Positions 1 through 5,940 of a stretch of DNA of 5,940 bases are shown in pieces. The number at the start of each line of letters is the position of its first letter. Position 1 is the stretch's first letter. Source of the stretch: Hydrogenophaga sp. (lineage in GTDB: Bacteria; Pseudomonadota; Gammaproteobacteria; Burkholderiales; Burkholderiaceae_C); the NCBI GenBank assembly GCA_021154985.1, contig JAJNQE010000146.1, positions 1 through 5,940 of the forward strand, read 5' to 3'. The notes under the pieces are model-generated. The model had not been told where the DNA came from, did no database searches, and saw nothing but the letters and a program-made list of their open reading frames with translations. A program made the translations under genes and the position numbers.

Positions 1-801
1 GGGCAGCGTGACCCAACCCGCAGCCAGTGGCAGTGGCAGCGTGGCTGCCCGCCATACGTTCCAGATGGTGGCGCCAGCGTCGAGCAGCCGACCGACAAGT
101 TCGGGGTTGTTTTCCTGAACGTCGATGCTGGCGACGACCGACCAATGGAGGCCGTTGCGCAGATCGAGCAGGTGGTTCCAGGTCGAGACATCCGCGCAGA
201 CCAGTCCCACATCGCTGTCGGCCAGGCGCGAGGCCAGCGCCGGCATGGCTTCGGCCGGATCATGAAGTTCCAGCTTGGCGCCCGTGTTCAATGCCAGTCC
301 CATCAGCGCCAGGGCATGCGCGGGATGGGGCGACACGGCAAGGATCGCATCGCCCTGAAGCAGTTTCACTTCGGCCGCCATCGCGGCGCACACCTGGTTG
401 ACCAACCGGCTGTCAAAGGATGCGATGGCGTCGGGTGCATACAGGCATGTGCCTGGGTCCGGCTGGAGGGCGCTGCTCGATACATCCAGCCCGGCGATGC
501 AGGCGAGCGGAAGCACCGTGGTGTCGGTCGGCGCGCTGGCCCCGGATGGCAGCAGCACACAGCGGTGGCCGAGCTTCAGCAAGGCCAGGGCTGCCACCAG
601 TTGCGCAACGGGGTCGCCAGTTGCCACTGCGTAGGCCGAGCCCCCGGGCTGACCCGAGGAGGCCTGCTCACGGATGCGTTGAGCGGTGTCGTCCACGCGC
701 CGCAACAACGTGGCGGCTTCCAGAGAGACGCCATGGTGGCGCAGCAGCGTCGACGCGGGCGCCGATGTGGCAAGCGCTTGCAGGCGCTGCACGATGTCGT
801 T
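1..801 (-). other. Domain: degenerate, probably inactive adenylation-like domain (A2*), partial
   Basis: About 267 residues that follow C2 exactly where an A domain is expected and show the A-domain layout with its catalytic motifs lost. Recognisable remnants: HHGVSLEAATLLRRV in place of core A1; LLKLGHRCVLLPSG (bases 541-582) in place of LKxGxAYVPLDP; TCLYAPDAIASFD (412-450) where YTSGSTGxPKG should be; LAVSPHPAHALALMG (about 301-342) where LxxxSFDxSxxE should be; and RLLDAGATIWNVWRAATLP where A1 has RLLDAGVELWNMYGPTETT. The ATP-binding loop, the Asp that binds the substrate amino group, and the Glu of YGPTE are all gone, so aminoacyl-AMP formation is not expected. The reading frame is intact with ordinary codon use, so it looks retained as a structural piece and not like a fresh pseudogene. 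It continues beyond base 1. An unrecognised different function cannot be excluded. Confidence 0.8.
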
Positions 802-3800
802 CGAAGGCACGGTGCTCGCGCCCGGGATCTCTGCCACGGCCTGCTCCGCGTCGATCATCGCGAGCATGTGCGCCACGGTGGCGTCGGGTTTCTGCGCCAT
901 GGCGTTGAGCATGGCCATGAAGCGATCCCGCAAGGACTGGGCGGTGCCTGGAAGGTAGAGGTGTGTGTCGTACTGGATGCCGCCCTCGATGCCCGACGGA
1001 ATTTCCACCAGCCAGAGGTTGAGGTCTTCGGTCGCACCCTTGTGCTTGATGCGGATGCGCTCGTGCTGGAGCGGCCCCCAGTTCGAGGGGCGGCTGCGGG
1101 CGTCCTGGAACGAGAACATGCACTGGTACAGGCGGGCGTGCACGCCGGGCTGTTCGGCTTCGAGGGCATGGGCGATACGCTCGAAGGGCACGTCCTGGTG
1201 GGCAAAGGCGTCCACGACCGCCGCACGCACCCGGCGGATCCAGTCAAGCCAGTTCAGCGAGGTGTCCACCGGCAATCGCACCGGCAACATGTTGTTGAAG
1301 AACCCCATGATCGGATCGAGCTCGGGTGTCGGGCGACCCCGCACCGGCAGGCCGATGGTCGGCTCGGACTCCCGCAGCAAGCGCGACACAAGCACGGCAT
1401 ACACCGACAGGGCCACGATGCTGAGCGTCGAGCCGGTGCGCTTGGCCACATCTCGCACGCGGTCGGCCTCGTCGACCGAGAGGTGCATGAATTCGGTGGC
1501 ACCCTCGCGCAGCGCGCCGGGTTGGCGGGCGAGGTCGGTCAAGGGCTCGTGCACCGGCTTGCCCAGGAACTGCTGCTTCCAGTAGGCCAGCTGATCCTGG
1601 ATCTCCTCGCTCTCCAGCCAGCGCGCGTGCCAGTCGGCAAAGTCGCCGTAGGTCAGGGCCAGTGGCGGCAGTGGTGACGGACGGCCCTCCAGGAAGGCCT
1701 GGTACAGCGCGTTCATCTCGTCGTAGAGCAGGTCGAACGACCAGCCGTCCCAGACCACGTGGTGCGTCATGAAGAACAGCACGTGCTGGTCGTCGGCCAG
1801 ACGGAACAGGCGCGCCTTGAACAGGGGCGCTTCACTCAGCGAAAACGGTTGTGCCGCAAGTGCCCACAAGCGCTCTTGAAGCGCGGCTTCCCGTTCGGTT
1901 GGCGGATAGCTGCTCAGGTCCTCCAGGGGCAGCAGGCTGAAGGCCGGCAGGTCGATGTTGGCTTGAACATGGGCATGCGCCGAGGGCACGATGGCGCTGT
2001 GCAACGCGGGCTGGCGCTTCACGATCTCCTGGAACGCCCTGTCGAACGCCTGCAGATCCATGTGGCCCAGGAGGCGGTGGGCGGAGGGGGCGTTGTAGAC
2101 GGTGCGGCCTGGCTGCATGGCCTCGATGAAGCGGATGCGCTCCTGCATGAGCGTGAGCGGTGCCTGGCGCTGGTCCGCGCGGTGCACCAGTGGCTCGCGG
2201 GTGGGGGTCGTGTTGCCGCGCTGCTGATCGATCAGGCCGGCCAGTTTTTCGGCGGTGGTCGACTCGAACAGCACGCGCAGGTTGAGTTGCAGGCCAAACG
2301 CCTTGTTGATCTGCCCCATCAGCTTGGCGGCGAGCAGGGAGTGGCCACCCAGGGCAAAGAAGTCTTCGTCGACACCGACAGTGGGCAGCTTGAGCACCGC
2401 CTGCATGGCTTCGAGCACCGCTTTTTCGGTGTCGTTGCGGGCCGGCTTCACCGCACCCGTGTGGACCGATGGGGCTGGCCCGGTGGGCGCGGGCAAGGCT
2501 TTGCGGTCGATCTTGCCGTTGGGCAAGAGGGGCATGCTTTCCAGCAGCACGATCTGCTGCGGCAGCATGTAGTCGGGCAGTCCGCCGCGCAGTGCTTCGC
2601 GCAGGGCGCTGGGGTCTGGCTGCTGGCCGGCGTGGGGCACGGCGTAGCCGATCAGGCGCACATCGCCTGGGCTGTCCTCGCGCGCCATCACCACGGTGCG
2701 GGCGATACCGGGCAGGGCGGCGAGCCGCGCCTCGATCTCGCCCAGTTCGATGCGGTAGCCGCGGATCTTGACCTGGAAGTCCAGCCGGCCCAGGTGCTCC
2801 AGCGTGCCGTCTTCGCGCCAGCGTGCGAGGTCACCGGTGCGGTAGATGCGCGCTCCGGGCGTGGTGTCGAACGGGTCGGCCACGAACTTCTCGGCGGTGA
2901 GTTCGGGGCGTTTGAAGTAGCCGGTGGCCACGCCAGCGCCGCCGATGCACAGCTCGCCTTCCTGGCCGATGGCCACGGGCTTCATCTGCTCGTCCAGCAC
3001 CCAGACCTGGGTGTTGTCGATGGGATGGCCGATGGTGATCTTCTGTTGGGCGTCGGTGATGCGGCACAACGTGGACCACACCGTGGTCTCGGTGGGGCCG
3101 TACATGTTCCAGAGTTCCACACCGGCGTCGAGCAGGCGTTCGGCCAGCGATGGGGGCAGCGGTTCGCCACCGCACAAGGCGCGGAAGCCGGCCGGCGCGC
3201 GCCAACCCGCGTCGAGCAGCATGTGCCAGGTGGTGGGCGTGGCTTGCATCACGTTGATGCACTGTTCGGTGACCAGTCGCGCGAGCACTTCGCCATCCAT
3301 GGCGTCTTCGCGCTGGGCCAGCACCACGCTGGCGCCGACGGTCAGCGGCAGGAAGAGTTCCAGCACGGCGATGTCAAACGACAGGGTGGTCACGGCCAGC
3401 AGGCGATCACCTGCCCGAAGGCCGGGTTCGCGGCGCATGCTGGCGAGGAAGTTGCACACCGCGTTCTGCGGCAGCACCACGCCCTTGGGCTTGCCGGTGG
3501 AACCTGAGGTGTAGATCACGTACATGGGCGCGTCGTCCGCCCAGTCGGTCTGGCGGGGCAAGGCGCTGTCAGGCGCAGACGCGATGGCCGCCGCATCATC
3601 GTCGATGCGGATTTGCTGCTCGCGGGGCACGCCCGAGAGCTGGGCATTGGCCGCGTCGGTGATGACCAGACGCACGCCAGCGTCCTCGGCCATGTAGTGC
3701 AGGCGGTCCTTGGGGAAGCCGGGGTCGAGCGGAACATAAGCCGCGCCGGTTTTGAGGATGCCGAGCAGGGCCGGGAGCAGATCAGGTCCGCGCGTGAGGC

Positions 3801-5940
3801 ACACGCCCACCCGCATGCCCGCGCCGATGCCGCGCGAACGCAGCAATTGACCAAATCGGTTGGCGCGCGATTCCAGCGCGGCGTAGCTCAGGTTGACGCC
3901 GTACACCACCAAGGCCACGGCGTCCGGTGTGGCGGCGGCTTGCCGAGCGACCCACTGTTCTACTCGGGCATGCGGCTCCTGCGGTGTGGTGGTGGCGCTG
4001 TTCCATGCGATCAGGCGCGGATCGACTGTGGGCCCTTGGCGCGCGGCCGGGGTGGCCGCTGGCACCACGCTGGTCAGCACGGGCAAGTTGCCGGCGGGGT
4101 GTTGTGCGAAGTGCGTGATTTCGGCAAGAAGACCATCAATGAGTTCTTGCGCGCGTTGCGGACTGAAGTACTCGCTGCTGTGGTGCAGGTCGAGCGTGAG
4201 CGCGTCCTCCTGTTCGTAGAAGTTGAAGAACAGCTCGCTCAGGGTGCCGCGTTTGCGCCCCTCGTGCATGGTGGCGTGCAGCGGTGCGTAGGCCGAGAGG
4301 TCGACCTTGGGGTTGAGGTTGAAATAGATGCCAGTCAGCGGAGGACGGTCGCCGGCACTGCGTATGCCGAGCGCGCGTGCCACGGTGCCTTGGGTCATGA
4401 GCGGGTATTCGAGCGCGTCCATCAGGCACGAGCGCACGCGTTTGAGCACCGCTTCGATGCTTTCGCCGGTGGAACACCCCAGGCGCAGCGGCAGGTCGAG
4501 CACACCGTCGGCCATGATCGGCCCTCTGCGTTGCAGGCTCTGGCTGGCATAGGGAATGCTGACCACGAAATCGTTCTGGCCACTGCGCTTGTGCAGCATG
4601 CGGGTGACTGCCGTGAGCAGCACCTGGAACAGCGTGGCTCCGGACTGCTTGGCTTGCGCGCGCAGGCGGCTGAACAGCTCGCCGTCCAGTCGTATGCGAA
4701 GCGTGTCGGCGGCATAGGTACGGTGGCCTTGAGGCATTCGGTCGCCCAGATTCAGCGGCGCGGGCGGGTTCTGCAGTTGCTGTTGCCAGAAGCGCAGGGC
4801 TTCCTGGCCGTCCGGTCCTTCGAAACGGGCTTGCTCTTCTTCGGCAAAGTCCAGTGGCGACTCGGCCGGCTTGAACGCCGGCGCCATCCCCATGCTGCGC
4901 GCCTTGTAGGCCGTGGCGAGCTCGGCGTTGAACACGCTGGAAGCCCAGCCGTCAAACACCAGATGGCTGGCCACCACGTGCACGACGGTGCGGCCGTCGG
5001 CCAAGGTCAACTGGCTGACCGCTGCCAGTGGCGCGCGATCCAGCGGGAAGTCTTTCAAGCTGGCCTGCGTGCAGAAGTCGTCCAGGGCCTGGTCACTGTC
5101 TGGCAGATGGCTCAGGTCGACCTCGGCGATGGGGACGGTCACACTGGATGCGACCCGCTGGCGCGGTTCTTCCAGATCGAACTGGATGCGGAAGGCTTCG
5201 TGCCGCGTGAGCACATCGTTCAGCGCGGACTTCAACGCGCTGCGGTCCACGCCGCCTTGCAGACTGACGCAGAACGACTCATTCAGCGCCAGGCGTGCCG
5301 ACGGGTCGAAACCACCCGCAAGCCAGCGCTCGGTCTGGCCAGGGGAGAGTTGGGCGTCCGTGCCGATGCGGGTGCCACCCTCTGGGCCGGAGGGCGGCGG
5401 TGGGCTGCCATCCTTGGGCGTGATGAAGCCCAGGCCCATGAGTTCGTCCATGGCGTCGGTGAACACCTGGAAGATGCGGTCGGTGTGCGCGTCGGTCATG
5501 CCTTCGGTGACGAAGTGGCCGAACTGCTCATAGACGTGCAGGCCGTGGTAGCGGATCAGGTAGTAGAAGAGGCTGATGTGCTTCTGGTTCTCGTCCCATT
5601 GCAGGCGCCACAGCGAGGCGCAATGTACCGCCTTGACCGGTGCGCCGCGCACCGCGAAAGCGGTGTTGAGACGATCGATCAGGCGCTGCGTGCGGTCGTT
5701 CAGGTTGCGGTAGAACTCGCGTCCACCGGCCTTGATGTGCTGCAGCGTGGCGCGGGCGGCGGCCAGCGCGAGCGGGTGGCGCACGAAGGTGCCGGCGAAG
5801 TAGGTGACGCCCGCTTCGGGGTAGGAGTCGTCGCCGTATTGCCAGTGGCCGCCATCGAGCGCATCGAGCCAGTTGGCGTTGCCTGCGATGGCCGCAAACG
5901 GCAGGCCGCCGCCGATGACCTTGCCGTAGGTGGCGATGTC
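1..5940 (-). CDS. Hybrid PKS-NRPS megasynthase, internal fragment (AMT-C-A(Gly)-T-C-A*), partial at both ends
   Basis: A multidomain assembly-line enzyme that builds a lipopeptide-like or polyketide-peptide product in the cytoplasm. The frame is open through all 1980 codons; neither start nor stop lies in the window, so residues are numbered here from base 5940. Domains in order: aminotransferase C-terminal half (about 1-173), Pro-rich linker (174-197), condensation C1 (198-610), adenylation A1 (about 641-1150), thiolation T (1169-1238), condensation C2 (1260-1691), and a degenerate adenylation-like domain (about 1714 to the edge at 1980). Core motifs of each intact domain are readable in this single frame, which argues against frameshifts. 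By analogy with other AMT-containing synthases, the upstream part should hold the rest of the AMT plus an ACP and KS/AT; downstream should be the end of the degenerate A domain and a carrier domain. Family assignment is very secure; the product is unknown. The order resembles McyE of microcystin synthetase, but I do not assign a symbol. Confidence 0.97.
868..2163 (-). other. Domain: condensation C2, canonical motifs
   Basis: C2 should move the chain from the glycyl carrier to the next acceptor. Motifs: LTLMQERIRF (C1 core), KRQPALHSAI (a weak version of RHExLRTxF), HHVVWDGWS (catalytic core, bases 1744-1764, active His at 1759-1761 and Asp at 1747-1749), YGDFADWH, IGLPVRGRPTPELDPIMGFF, HQDVPFERIA, and a late CMFSFQD. 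All catalytic positions are intact, so it is expected to be functional. The pattern is closest to the LCL class that follows L or achiral donors, but because the donor residue is probably glycine, stereochemical subtype cannot be checked from the substrate. The domain leads straight into the degenerate adenylation-like region, so its acceptor carrier lies outside the window. Confidence 0.93.
2227..2436 (-). other. Domain: thiolation (peptidyl carrier protein, T)
   Basis: A carrier domain of about 70 residues that holds glycine and then the extended chain on a phosphopantetheine arm. The helix I start NDTEKAVLEAMQAVL is followed by DEDFFALGGHSLLAAKL. The Ser of GGHS (bases 2338-2340) is the attachment site for 4'-phosphopantetheine, added by a separate phosphopantetheinyl transferase. 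The conserved LFESTTAEKLAGLI end is present. No epimerisation domain follows, which fits the achiral glycine predicted for A1. A linker of about 21 residues leads to C2. Confidence 0.95.
2491..4020 (-). other. Domain: adenylation A1, predicted glycine-activating
   Basis: A1 activates an amino acid as its AMP ester and loads it onto the following T domain. The core motifs are present in order: LSYAALESRAN (A1), LKTGAAYVPLDP (A2), YVIYTSGSTGKPKG (A3, bases 3481-3522), SFDIAVLE (A4, 3358-3381), NMYGPTETT (A5, 3082-3108), GELCIGGAGVATGY (A6), YRTGDLAR (A7, 2821-2844), RGYRIELGEIE (A8, 2731-2763), LPDYMLPQQ (A9) and NGKIDRKAL (A10) with its catalytic Lys at 2512-2514. Aligning by eye to GrsA PheA gives the ten-residue code D-I-L-Q-L-G-M-V-W-K. 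The textbook glycine code is D-I-L-Q-L-G-L-I-W-K, so eight positions are identical and the other two are conservative. Glycine is therefore the likely substrate. No methyltransferase or other insertion interrupts the domain. Confidence 0.95.
4110..5349 (-). other. Domain: condensation C1, hybrid type that follows an AMT/PKS module
   Basis: C1 should form the amide between the upstream (beta-amino)acyl chain and glycine loaded on the downstream T domain. It begins with LSPGQTERWLAG followed by LALNES, an N-terminal signature resembling C domains that accept polyketide-derived chains. The C2 core is RHEAFRIQF. The catalytic core reads SHLVFDG (bases 4948-4968): the second, catalytic His (4963-4965) and the structural Asp (4951-4953) are kept, while the first His of HHxxxDG is Ser. 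Later motifs are divergent: DFVVSIPYASQS stands where IGTPVAGR is usual, and no HQDVPFE is present, the equivalent region reading EYPLMTQGTVA. The length (about 410 residues) is normal. Since the essential His and Asp remain, I infer it is active. It is clearly a different subtype from C2 in the same protein. Confidence 0.92.
5350..5421 (-). other. Proline/glycine-rich interdomain linker between AMT and C1
   Basis: About 24 residues containing the run GSPPPPSGPEGG join the aminotransferase to the first condensation domain. The composition is typical of flexible linkers between separately folding domains. It is too short to hide a carrier protein, which shows that AMT and C1 are directly adjacent. 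Confidence 0.8.
5422..5940 (-). other. Domain: PLP-dependent aminotransferase (GSA/class III type, AMT), C-terminal half
   Basis: This domain would transfer an amino group to the beta-keto carbon of an ACP-bound polyketide intermediate, giving a beta-amino acyl chain. The fragment opens with the motif TYGKVIGGGLP; its Lys (residue 7, bases 5920-5922) is the expected Schiff-base lysine for PLP in glutamate-1-semialdehyde aminotransferase-like enzymes. About 40 residues later comes FAGTFVRHPLAL, the conserved stretch whose Thr contacts the PLP phosphate in this family. The rest (residues about 50-173) is the small C-terminal domain, ending near MDELMGLGF. Roughly the first 250 residues lie upstream of the window. 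No carrier domain sits between this AMT and C1, so the ACP it serves should precede it, as in McyE. The fusion to NRPS domains makes a tetrapyrrole-pathway role very unlikely. Confidence 0.93.

Noticed and set aside
1..801. The odd A2* region could be a frameshifted normal A domain
   Set aside because: Resemblance to A1 (for example RLLDAG..WN and LLKLG) runs through the whole stretch in the same frame, with substitutions exactly at the core motifs. A frameshift would abolish resemblance on one side.
1..801. The A2* region could be a ketoreductase, methyltransferase or thioesterase domain
   Set aside because: I see no GxGxxG nucleotide- or SAM-binding motif and no GxSxG serine-hydrolase motif in this stretch, whereas the order of A-domain remnants is preserved.
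2164..2226. A possible epimerisation domain between T and C2
   Set aside because: Only about 21 residues of linker lie here; an epimerisation domain needs around 400.
1759..3507. A 582-codon open frame on the plus strand, and a 510-codon one at 145-1677
   Set aside because: They lie exactly antisense to C1/A1/T/C2/A2* coding sequence, in a GC-rich gene where reverse frames often lack stops. Their translations are low-complexity and rich in Gly, His, Gln, Arg and Val, with no recognisable domain. They are shadows of the synthase.
4913..5533. A 206-codon plus-strand open frame
   Set aside because: It is antisense to the C1 N-terminal half and the end of the AMT. Its translation is Ser/Arg/Thr-rich with no family resemblance.
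1..5940. Promoters, terminators, RNA genes, CRISPR arrays or insertion sequences
   Set aside because: Every base is accounted for by one continuous coding frame with recognisable domains. The only repetition is the paralogy of C1 with C2 and of A1 with A2*.

Overview
The whole window is the interior of one very large minus-strand gene. The frame whose codons lie on forward positions 3k+1 to 3k+3 is open from base 5940 down to base 1 (1980 codons, no stop). Neither the true start nor the stop is inside. The encoded protein is a hybrid polyketide/non-ribosomal peptide synthetase (PKS-NRPS). Read in the direction of translation (5940 to 1), the domain order is: the C-terminal half of a glutamate-1-semialdehyde-type aminotransferase (AMT), a proline-rich linker, a condensation domain (C1), an intact adenylation domain (A1) with a glycine-like specificity code, a thiolation/carrier domain (T), a second condensation domain (C2), and the first part of a second adenylation-like domain (A2*) that has lost the core motifs it should show.

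In the likely chemistry, an upstream PKS module outside the window makes an ACP-bound beta-ketoacyl chain. The AMT converts the keto group to a beta-amine. C1 joins that amine-bearing chain to glycine, which A1 activates and T carries. C2 then passes the beta-aminoacyl-glycyl chain to the next module. That module's built-in adenylation domain looks dead, so its carrier would have to be loaded by another enzyme, be skipped, or act in some other way. The order AMT-C-A-T-C matches the well-known microcystin/nodularin synthetase type (McyE/NdaF), but the amino acid code and the fused degenerate A domain do not.

The DNA is strongly GC-rich, with G or C at most third codon positions. That fits a high-GC proteobacterium such as a member of the Burkholderiales, or possibly a myxobacterium; the sequence alone does not settle it. 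There is no intergenic DNA, so no promoter, terminator, RNA gene, repeat array or mobile element is expected, and I see none. The long plus-strand open frames are antisense shadows of this gene.
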